Source: Thermogutta sp.
Lineage (GTDB): Bacteria; Planctomycetota; Planctomycetia; Pirellulales; Thermoguttaceae
DNA: 5,505 bases
Assembly (NCBI GenBank): GCA_012798155.1
Contig: JAAZNR010000627.1
Span: 1-5,505, forward strand
Reading direction: 5' to 3'
The notes beneath the pieces are model-generated. The model was not told where the DNA came from and did not search any database. It saw only the letters and a program-made list of their open reading frames with translations. Each line of letters opens with the position of its first letter. Positions within the stretch are counted from its first letter, which is position 1. Positions 1 through 5,505 of the stretch are shown piece by piece. A program made the translations under genes and the position numbers.

Positions 1-3000
1 AGAATCTGCTCCCCGATCCCGCCGTAATCTCCGCAACGGAATAGTGCCCGAGCCAGCGACAATTCCACGAGTGAATCGCGGCGAGCCTTGACTTGATTGA
101 CACCGCCCGGGCTGCTTTGGTCGAAACGCATCGCGTCCTGCACGGTGCGATGGACGTAGCCGGTCATGCCGGGCGAGGTCAGCAGCTCCGCCAAAGGCTG
201 TGCGGCCTGGGGGTCGCCGATCATTTCCAGCGCCAGGGCGACCGCCCGGTGGTGACTGAATTCCGACTCCGGCGTTAGAAGACGCAACTTTTCCACGATC
301 ACGGGGAGGGCGCGACGATCGCGCGTCCTGCCCAGGGCCACGATCAACTGGTCCAGGCGGCTGAGCGCGCTGCCGAATTGCCCCATGCCGACGTAATTCC
401 AACCTCGATCCCAAGAATCGTAGCTCTTGACCGCGGCGATCAGCGTCTCCAGACCGGCGTTATCTCCCAGAACCGCCAGGGCGTGGGCGTAAATCAGCCG
501 ATGTTCCGGAAGTTCAGCCCTCTGATAGGCCTCGCGGAGGATGGGCCGGGCAATCTCAGGGTACGCCAAGATCACCGCCGCATCGCGGTAGTCGTTTTTA
601 AGATTCTCGACGGCCTCCCTAATCCTTGCCTCGGATAATGGGGGCATCTCATCCTCCGAGAGCACGGTCTCGGGCAGATTTCCGATCTCCACGAGGAAGC
701 GTTGCAGTTCGCGGACATCCAGCCGACGAACGTCGAGGTCGCGTTGCGCCAGCCAGGCCGCAGCCGTCCCCGCCGCAAAGCCTTGGTTCTGAATATCGGG
801 CTGCATGCGGATCAGCGGGATGGCATCGCGGTGGGCACTGATCCCCAAACCGGTCACAAGGATCCCTTCCAAGCCCTTGGGAATTAGACAGCGATACGGT
901 ATTCGCACGTAAAAGCCGCGCTTCTCCGGATGCGCCAATTCCAGATAGGGGTCCACAGTGAAGCCGTGGGTGTCGAAATTACTGTACGCGATGCAAATCG
1001 TGTCGGAATAGGTGCGTTCCAGCATCTGATCCAGAATCGTCATGGTGAATTCCCCGACGATTCGCCGCCGCTCTCGGCTATCGACCAAACGCGCCTGATC
1101 GAAGGCATCACGATATTTTTTCTTGGCATAGACGAAGACGTGCCAAATGTCCAGGACGTCGGTGTCGTCGGTGATGGTGAAATCGGTGTTCGTGTAACTG
1201 GCGCCCAGATTGCGAGGCGGCAGGCCGGTTCCTTGTACGGCCGGTTCGGTGTCGTCGGTGTACATCGTTTCCGCGCCGGCCGCCGCCGCGATGTCGGCGT
1301 TGCCCGTGGAATCGATGACAATGTCCGCCAGAACGACCCCGCGGCCGAAGGGCGTGACGACGACAACGCCGCGGACTCGGCCGGAATCCATAACGGTCCC
1401 GCTTCCCAGGCAGTTCATCCAGATATCGGCGCCGGCCTTCAATAGCTCGCTGCGCCACCACTCGGATTTCTGTTCGATGACCCAAGCGGCGGCACCTTGA
1501 TTGACCTCGGCCGTAAAGCCGACGCGATTGCCCCAATAGTAGGAGGAGATGGCGCCGGCCGTGCCGACGCCGCCCAGCGTGGCCAAGTATTCGATCACCA
1601 AGGTCTTGGCCCCTTGGCGTGCCGCGCCGATTCCGGCCGCCGCTCCGCCGGTACCGCCGCCGACCACAACGACGTCATACCGTCCGAGGATCGGCACGGC
1701 GGACCGTTCTTGCGTCACGGTCGGCCACTTCAGAAACGGACGAACGCCGGAGAGGAGTTCGCCAACGTCATAGGGGGCATCCTCATTGCCCCCGGCCGCG
1801 ACCACCCGCGGCGATTGGATGGCTTCCCGCTGTGCGGCTTCCCTCGCCGCTTCCTTGCCGAGGCGCTCCCCGACTGCCATCAGATTGCACGGCCGGAGCA
1901 GCGCCGCCGCCTGTTCGCGTGAAACGGAGATGCAGCCGCCGAGAACCCACAGCCCGCTTTCCCCTTTCCCCCGAAAACAACCCAGGGGAACGGCATCCGC
2001 CCCGTTCCAAGGACCGCTAGCGGTCACTTCTCCCAGCATCGCGTCGGGCGGAACCTCGAACAACACGTCCGATACGAACTGCTGTTCGGGATGATACACG
2101 AGAGTGCGTGCCGTTTGATCGGCCTTGGCCCAAGATGCCCAATGGTCGTCTTCCATGAGCAACTCCAAGGTGTATTCGATCACGGGAAAAACACCGCTGG
2201 AGGTCTTGGCCCGGTTGGGAAACGGACCGACGAAGGGGGGATCGATGACGCGAGATGAGACCTTCGGGGCTTCGACGACGTCGCCCCCGATCACGACCTT
2301 TTGGAACCGATGGACGCCCTTCGGATAGGGCGAGAAGGGGATGCCCGCCAGCCGCGCAACTACCGCCCGATCCGTGGCATCGATGACCGTTTTGGCCGTC
2401 ACGGCCTGCCGCCCGGCGCGATTGGCGATCACCACGCCCGCGATCCTGCCTTCCGCATCCCGAATGACATCCGTGGGATAGGAGCCGTACAGAAAGGAGA
2501 CGCCGGCTTCCAGCAAGGCGTCGTCCAGCACCTCCTTCACGTGCATCGGCCGAGGGGCGGGAAAGGCCGTGCGGAGGCGCTCCGCGTCTTCCTGCCGGGG
2601 GGGCCCGATGATCTCGATCTCGCCCAGCAGAATCCGCTCGCAATCGTCCGCCTTCTTGATTTGCAACTTGATTCGGCGAGCCTTCCGGCCGTCGAGGGGG
2701 GCATCGATGACGTAGGGAAGGTCACTTCCGATCACGGTCGTGGGGGCCGGCTCCACCCATGCCGGCGGAGTCCACTCGCCGTCTTCGTTTTCCAGGCTGT
2801 ACGTGAAGCCGGAGACCTTGAAGGCGGAAGCGGGATCGCTGTCGACGCGGCCGAACGCGATGACGCGGATGCCGTGAACCTCTTTGACCGCATCCAGTTC
2901 CACGAGGATCGTCACGTCTCCGTTGTATTGCACGCTTTGGCTGGGTGCGTCGCTGCACAGACCGTCACAAAGCCGCCGGGGAGGGTCGGTATCGGCATGC

Positions 3001-3407
3001 TTGGGGTCCGCGGGCCGATCGGCCGTGTATTGAAAGTCGTAACGGTCCGCGTGAATCAGGGAGTCGCGGCGCAGCGGATCGTCGAAGACTCGCTGAGCCA
3101 GCGGCGTCGTGGGTTCCTCGCCCGGCTCCAACCACAGCCGCAGAGTCGCGGTCATGTCGTCGCCGAGATATGGTTGCGGCGCGGCCAAGAAGACCTTGGC
3201 TCCCGTCTGAGCCGCCTGCACCGCCGCGGCCACGGCTCCCGTACTTCCTCCCACCACTAGGACATCGACCTCTTGAGCCACGGGAATCCGCCGAGCCGAC
3301 TGATTGACGAACTCGGACGCCCGGCCGGGTTGGGCCGACGAAAACGCGATCGCGGCCGTCACGGCCGCAGTCCAGAGGCGTGATGCGGACGATAACGTGT
3401 GGGTCAT
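1..3407 (-). CDS. Secreted tandem-module FAD-dependent oxidoreductase with discoidin-like insert and HEAT-like C-terminus (partial, 3' end outside window)
   Basis: The minus-strand frame is open for 1135 codons from ATG 3405-3407 to the left edge. A GGAG lies 9 bases before this ATG and fixes the start. Residues 1-30 resemble a Sec signal peptide: Arg10, then hydrophobic residues to about 24, with likely cleavage near Gly-Arg-Ala30. Module 1 (about 46-527) opens with a Rossmann strand VDVLVVGGSTGAVAAA. It is interrupted at about 143-270 by an F5/8-type beta-sandwich: CDG at its start, IRV strand, ARRIKLQI, and a closing LGEIEII. It resumes with VIDATDRAVVARLAG (341-355). Module 2 (about 576-905) has YDVVVVGGGTGGAAAG, Glu606 at the end of strand 2, VIDSTGNADIAAAAG (697-711) and the FAD_oxidored C-terminal signature around 850-885 (IPKGLEGILVTG, then QGFAAGTAAA). 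Residues 930-1135 are alpha-helical pairs resembling HEAT repeats. Module 2 matches FAD_oxidored (PF12831-like) proteins, often misnamed xanthan lyase. The substrate is unknown. Exact homologue boundaries are inferred by eye. Confidence 0.93.
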   Translation of the reverse strand, partial: MTHTLSSASRLWTAAVTAAIAFSSAQPGRASEFVNQSARRIPVAQEVDVLVVGGSTGAVAAAVQAAQTGAKVFLAAPQPYLGDDMTATLRLWLEPGEEPTTPLAQRVFDDPLRRDSLIHADRYDFQYTADRPADPKHADTDPPRRLCDGLCSDAPSQSVQYNGDVTILVELDAVKEVHGIRVIAFGRVDSDPASAFKVSGFTYSLENEDGEWTPPAWVEPAPTTVIGSDLPYVIDAPLDGRKARRIKLQIKKADDCERILLGEIEIIGPPRQEDAERLRTAFPAPRPMHVKEVLDDALLEAGVSFLYGSYPTDVIRDAEGRIAGVVIANRAGRQAVTAKTVIDATDRAVVARLAGIPFSPYPKGVHRFQKVVIGGDVVEAPKVSSRVIDPPFVGPFPNRAKTSSGVFPVIEYTLELLMEDDHWASWAKADQTARTLVYHPEQQFVSDVLFEVPPDAMLGEVTASGPWNGADAVPLGCFRGKGESGLWVLGGCISVSREQAAALLRPCNLMAVGERLGKEAAREAAQREAIQSPRVVAAGGNEDAPYDVGELLSGVRPFLKWPTVTQERSAVPILGRYDVVVVGGGTGGAAAGIGAARQGAKTLVIEYLATLGGVGTAGAISSYYWGNRVGFTAEVNQGAAAWVIEQKSEWWRSELLKAGADIWMNCLGSGTVMDSGRVRGVVVVTPFGRGVVLADIVIDSTGNADIAAAAGAETMYTDDTEPAVQGTGLPPRNLGASYTNTDFTITDDTDVLDIWHVFVYAKKKYRDAFDQARLVDSRERRRIVGEFTMTILDQMLERTYSDTICIAYSNFDTHGFTVDPYLELAHPEKRGFYVRIPYRCLIPKGLEGILVTGLGISAHRDAIPLIRMQPDIQNQGFAAGTAAAWLAQRDLDVRRLDVRELQRFLVEIGNLPETVLSEDEMPPLSEARIREAVENLKNDYRDAAVILAYPEIARPILREAYQRAELPEHRLIYAHALAVLGDNAGLETLIAAVKSYDSWDRGWNYVGMGQFGSALSRLDQLIVALGRTRDRRALPVIVEKLRLLTPESEFSHHRAVALALEMIGDPQAAQPLAELLTSPGMTGYVHRTVQDAMRFDQSSPGGVNQVKARRDSLVELSLARALFRCGDYGGIGEQI

Positions 3408-3416
3408 GTTCTTCAA

Positions 3417-3420
3417 CTCC
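3417..3420 (-). promoter_or_regulatory. Ribosome binding site of the FAD oxidoreductase gene
   Basis: GGAG on the minus strand is followed by 9 bases and then ATG 3405-3407. This is a good Shine-Dalgarno match at normal spacing. It decides the start in favour of this ATG over an in-frame TTG lying between the two. The hydrophobic signal sequence begins about ten residues after the chosen start, which agrees with it. Confidence 0.7.
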
Positions 3421-3541
3421 GATAGACTACGACGGTCGAAAGCCGTGCCTGGCCAAAGGTAAAGCCAAGAGGACACGCAACTCGGAGAACATCCTGCAGC
3501 GCGTTGGACGCTCTGCGGATCCTATCGTTGTTCCGTCGCTT

Positions 3542-3570
3542 ATGATAGCGGGCTGACGCAGCGATATCTA
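3542..3570 (-). promoter_or_regulatory. Possible sigma70-type promoter of the FAD oxidoreductase gene
   Basis: On the minus strand TAGATA (3570-3565, 4 of 6 to TTGACA) is followed by a 17-base spacer and TATCAT (3547-3542, 5 of 6 to TATAAT). Transcription would start near 3535 and leave a leader of roughly 130 bases before the ATG. Planctomycete promoter consensus is poorly known and such matches arise by chance, so this is only a candidate. Confidence 0.35.
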
Positions 3571-3576
3571 CCACGG

Positions 3577-3590
3577 TGAATCGTGATTCA
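3577..3590. repeat. 14-bp palindrome, possible operator upstream of the FAD oxidoreductase gene
   Basis: TGAATC-GT-GATTCA is an inverted repeat with 6-bp arms and a 2-bp centre. It ends 6 bases upstream of the candidate -35 box at 3565-3570, a typical place for a dimeric regulator to bind. It lies in non-coding DNA, so no protein sequence constrains it. The regulator is unknown. Confidence 0.35.
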
Positions 3591-3674
3591 TAGCGCGATC
3601 CGAGAATCGGCCGCAATGTCGTACCGCTGTGTCGGTTCCATCATGGTAGCGCGGCATTTCAGCGAAGAAATACC

Positions 3675-4940
3675 TCAACCATAGGCGGCCAGCCCGAAGA
3701 ACAGTCGCCGTTTGAGAAATCGGTAGACGCGGCTATCCTCCGGAATCTCGCTCTCCGGAGTGGAGTGGCTGGGGCATGGTCGCGAGGCCCGTAGTTCGCC
3801 AACCAAGTTTCTGCCGCTGGTATCCCGTCCTTCTGATGCTTCCAGAAAGTCGGCCAGTTCTCCGGGACACTCCAAGATCACGCACCCGCGGGTCCTTTTC
3901 ACCGCGAATTCTTGGAAGTCGCGCAGAAACCGGCTGCCGTCGATGCCCGCGAAAACGTCTCCCTGGGGTTCGATGAAATCAGCGGCGTACGACAGAGGCG
4001 GACACGGCTCCACGCCGCCCGCGGGACCGATGTGAAAACCCAAACCCAGCGCGGCGGGACAGACGGCCTTGCCTTCAGCATCCCAATACGTATCAATGAT
4101 CACGATGGGATGGCGACGCCGCAGTTCCAAAAGACGTTTGCGAAAACCGACGAACATGGCGGCACTCAAAGCCAAGTCGGGGGCCGAATCCGTACCGACC
4201 GGACGATAACCGTAGTACCACAAGTACGCGGCGCCTAGGCGGCAAATAAAACGCGCATACGAGTCGCCGAGAACTTCGTCGTAGTTTTGAGCCGTGACGG
4301 TAGTAGCCACCCCGAATAAGATGCCCGCTCGTCGCAGCCGTCGAACGCCTTCCAGGACTTGGGCGAAGACGCCTTTACCCCGCCGGGCATCGTTGTTGGC
4401 CTCGCCGCCGTCGAGGCTCACGAGAATCGTCACGTTACCCAGTTTGCGGATTCGCTCTACCGTCTCATCATCCAGAAAAATCCCGTTGGTGATCACCTGA
4501 AAATAGCAGTCGCGGTGCCGCTCCGGAATGCGCCACAGATCGGGATAGAGAAGCGGTTCGCCGCCCAGCAGCGTAAAGAATCGGCATCCCTGCTGCTTGG
4601 CGGAATGGATAATGTGGCTGACCGTGTCGAACGGCAGAGTCCGGGGCGATCCCGGGTAATCGACCCAGCAGCCGCGACAACGGAGATTACAGGCATCCGT
4701 TAACGACAAAAACAAGAACGGCGGAAAGATCTCGCCGTTTTCTAGTCGTTGGCGGTAGGCTCGCATGGTAGCGAGTGAGGGACGTATCCAAAGCCGCGCC
4801 GCGTTCCATAACAGGCGGGGTGACACATGCCTCATTAACCTAAGCGGATAATATAGCAGCATGGAGCTTTTCACTCGATTGAAAGGCCCGTGCCCGCCCG
4901 CCTCACTTTCGGCCGGCGCAATTCCCACCTCCACCGGCAC
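3675..4940 (-). CDS. Radical SAM protein with SPASM/twitch-like C-terminal cysteines
   Basis: The 421-residue product has the radical SAM 4Fe-4S motif C84-NLR-C88-RG-C91, the GGEP motif at 126-129 that contacts the SAM amino group, and the strand VSLDGG (174-179), so SAM cleavage to a 5'-deoxyadenosyl radical in the cytoplasm is expected. After the barrel come C294, a GFHIGPAGGVEPC stretch ending in C313, then C353 and C358. This layout suits an auxiliary cluster of the SPASM or twitch type. Residues 26-70 are basic and partly hydrophobic and could touch a membrane, but no clear transmembrane helix is seen. The given start is GTG at 4940. An ATG at 4862 (residue 27) would remove a Gly/Ala/Glu-rich tail and is about equally likely, since neither has a strong ribosome binding site. 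The gene is divergent from the squalene-cyclase-like gene, which suggests a lipid or terpenoid substrate. It does not resemble HpnH around its cluster motif. Family assignment is sure; the substrate is unknown. Confidence 0.95.
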   Translation of the reverse strand: MPVEVGIAPAESEAGGHGPFNRVKSSMLLYYPLRLMRHVSPRLLWNAARLWIRPSLATMRAYRQRLENGEIFPPFLFLSLTDACNLRCRGCWVDYPGSPRTLPFDTVSHIIHSAKQQGCRFFTLLGGEPLLYPDLWRIPERHRDCYFQVITNGIFLDDETVERIRKLGNVTILVSLDGGEANNDARRGKGVFAQVLEGVRRLRRAGILFGVATTVTAQNYDEVLGDSYARFICRLGAAYLWYYGYRPVGTDSAPDLALSAAMFVGFRKRLLELRRRHPIVIIDTYWDAEGKAVCPAALGLGFHIGPAGGVEPCPPLSYAADFIEPQGDVFAGIDGSRFLRDFQEFAVKRTRGCVILECPGELADFLEASEGRDTSGRNLVGELRASRPCPSHSTPESEIPEDSRVYRFLKRRLFFGLAAYG

Positions 4941-4947
4941 GGTGCCG
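4935..4947. repeat. 13-bp palindrome at the edge of the divergent promoter region
   Basis: CGGCAC-G-GTGCCG is a perfect inverted repeat with 6-bp arms around one base. It covers the upstream GTG start of the radical SAM gene (4938-4940). Its right arm falls exactly where a -35 box would lie for the plus-strand TATACT at 4965-4970. It could be an operator acting on both genes or a small hairpin in the radical SAM leader. GC-rich palindromes of this size can occur by chance. Confidence 0.35.
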
Positions 4948-4970
4948 AAGACGATCTCTTGGATTATACT
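4942..4970 (+). promoter_or_regulatory. Candidate promoter of the squalene-cyclase-like gene
   Basis: TATACT (4965-4970, 5 of 6 to TATAAT) lies on the plus strand 38 bases before the ATG at 5009. The position 17 bases upstream reads GTGCCG, a poor -35 box, so an activator or another sigma factor may be needed. The -10 overlaps the opposite-strand TATAAT, so the two promoters could not both be occupied at once. This is tentative. Confidence 0.3.
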
Positions 4971-4992
4971 CGGGTATCACGATTTTCATCAG
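4963..4992 (-). promoter_or_regulatory. Candidate promoter of the radical SAM gene
   Basis: The minus strand carries a perfect TATAAT (4968-4963). An 18-base spacer separates it from CTGATG (4992-4987, 3 of 6 to TTGACA). Transcription would begin near 4956, giving a leader of about 16 bases to the GTG at 4940 or about 94 bases to the ATG at 4862. A perfect -10 box in this GC-rich DNA, just upstream of a gene, is the main support. Confidence 0.45.
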
Positions 4993-5008
4993 CGACGGAC
5001 GCGGAAAT

Positions 5009-5505
5009 ATGTCGGATCAGCGGGAACTTCGAGAAATCTGGGCCCAACTGGCTCATGAGTTGCTTGAATTGCGCGGCCCCCGCGGCCATTGGCGCGGTGA
5101 GTTGGCCCCTTCACCCCTGGCGACGGCCACGGCGATCAGCGCACTTTGCGTCCGTCTGAAGGAAGCCGGCGATGCCGCCGGCACGCCTGAACGCGAGGCC
5201 CTCCGCGATTCCATTGTCCGCGGGGCGGCCTATCTCTTGAGCACTCAAAACAGCGACGGCGGTTGGGGCGATACCGATCGTTCACGCTCGAACATCGCCA
5301 CGGCCTATCTGGCGCAAGCCGCCCTCGTCCTGGCCAACCCCTATACCAAGCAATTGCAAGGGATCGACCGCGCGCTATCGGCCCTGGAGGCTTATATCCT
5401 TCGGCAAGGCGCCATGGAAGGACTTCGAACCCGCTACGGTACCGACAGAACCTTCGTGGCGCCCATCGCGACCAACTTGGCTCTGGCGGGTTTGATCGAC
5501 TGGCG
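5009..5505 (+). CDS. Squalene-hopene cyclase-like / prenyltransferase-squalene oxidase repeat protein (partial, C-terminus outside window)
   Basis: The first 165 codons are present and the frame is open to the right edge. ATG 5009-5011 is the first usable start; no ATG, GTG or TTG occurs in frame in the preceding 60 or so bases, and only a weak GGA precedes it. Residues 79-90 contain QNSDGGWGDTDR, a QW-type motif (QxxxGGWG) of the squalene/oxidosqualene cyclase alpha-alpha barrel fold. GHWRGEL (26-32) matches the family's N-terminal element, and RYGTDRTFVAPIATNLALAG (142-161) is also cyclase-like. The catalytic DXDD region would lie beyond the window, so activity cannot be judged. The family cyclises squalene to hopene or related triterpenes at the inner membrane face; some members are inactive or act on other polyprenyl chains. 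It faces the radical SAM gene across 68 bases, which suggests joint control. It could also be a non-hopanoid cyclase homologue. Confidence 0.9.
   Translation, partial: MSDQRELREIWAQLAHELLELRGPRGHWRGELAPSPLATATAISALCVRLKEAGDAAGTPEREALRDSIVRGAAYLLSTQNSDGGWGDTDRSRSNIATAYLAQAALVLANPYTKQLQGIDRALSALEAYILRQGAMEGLRTRYGTDRTFVAPIATNLALAGLIDW

Larger units (their letters stand above)
3408..3674. other. Intergenic region between the radical SAM gene and the FAD oxidoreductase gene
   Basis: This 267-base gap holds no convincing gene. A 67-codon minus-strand frame (3413-3616) exists but starts with TTG, has no ribosome binding site and shows no recognisable motif. No strong rho-independent terminator follows the radical SAM stop. 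Only 4-bp stems such as ACCG/CGGT and CCGA/TCGG are visible, with no T run after them. The gap length, the palindrome and the promoter-like boxes suggest that the oxidoreductase gene has its own promoter rather than relying on read-through. Confidence 0.6.

Noticed and set aside
1200..1265. A repeated ACCGACGACACC segment (residues 717-720 and 745-748 of the oxidoreductase) as a possible DNA repeat
   Set aside because: The short repeat is explained by two similar Thr/Asp-rich peptide stretches in the coding sequence. There is no array or target-site pattern.
930..1445. A 171-codon plus-strand open frame
   Set aside because: It is antisense to the intact second FAD module and has no family motif or convincing ribosome binding site.
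2017..2643. A 208-codon minus-strand frame of Arg/Gly/Ser-rich sequence
   Set aside because: It is an out-of-frame shadow on the same strand as the real FAD oxidoreductase frame, which runs uninterrupted through it. It is not evidence of a frameshift.
2301..3260. A 319-codon plus-strand open frame opposite the FAD oxidoreductase gene
   Set aside because: It lies entirely antisense to a frame with clear FAD-module motifs. Its product is Arg/Gly/Asp-rich with no recognisable domain. It is a by-product of codon bias in GC-rich DNA.
3413..3616. A 67-codon minus-strand frame in the intergenic region
   Set aside because: It starts at TTG without a ribosome binding site, ends inside the leader just upstream of the oxidoreductase start, and resembles no known protein. 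A regulatory leader peptide cannot be excluded but nothing supports one.
4861..5058. A 65-codon plus-strand frame across the divergent spacer
   Set aside because: It overlaps the radical SAM 5' end in antisense and the cyclase start in another frame. It has no motif and would leave no room for the divergent promoters.

Overview
The window looks like GC-rich chromosomal DNA from a planctomycete, probably of the Pirellulales or a related order. This is an inference. It rests on the type of very long secreted FAD-dependent oxidoreductase, the SPASM-like radical SAM protein, and a squalene-cyclase-type protein carrying a GGWGDTDRS repeat motif, all of which I associate with that phylum. No RNA gene, CRISPR array, insertion sequence or transfer signature is visible.

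Layout. (1) Positions 1-3407, minus strand: one uninterrupted frame of 1135 codons that runs off the left edge. It encodes an exported protein with a signal peptide and two tandem FAD_oxidored-like modules. The first module has lost its key FAD-binding residues and carries an F5/8-type (discoidin-like) beta-sandwich insertion. The second module looks intact. A helical HEAT-like C-terminal region follows. (2) Positions 3408-3674: a 267-base gap holding the ribosome binding site, a possible sigma70-type promoter and a 14-bp palindrome next to it. (3) Positions 3675-4940, minus strand: a 421-residue radical SAM protein with CxxxCxxC and a C-terminal cysteine set typical of an auxiliary iron-sulfur cluster. 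(4) Positions 4941-5008: a short divergent control region with -10-like boxes for both strands overlapping each other, and a 13-bp palindrome at its left edge. (5) Positions 5009-5505, plus strand: the first 165 codons of a squalene-hopene cyclase-like protein, cut by the right edge.

Working together. The radical SAM gene and the cyclase-like gene are head to head and probably share control. A cyclase that builds or binds a polyprenyl or triterpenoid skeleton, paired with a radical SAM enzyme that modifies it, would resemble the logic of hopanoid synthesis, where HpnH extends the hopanoid. This radical SAM protein does not look like HpnH, however, so the product may be a different lipid. The exported oxidoreductase is a neighbour with probably independent transcription, and its link to the other two genes is unproven.
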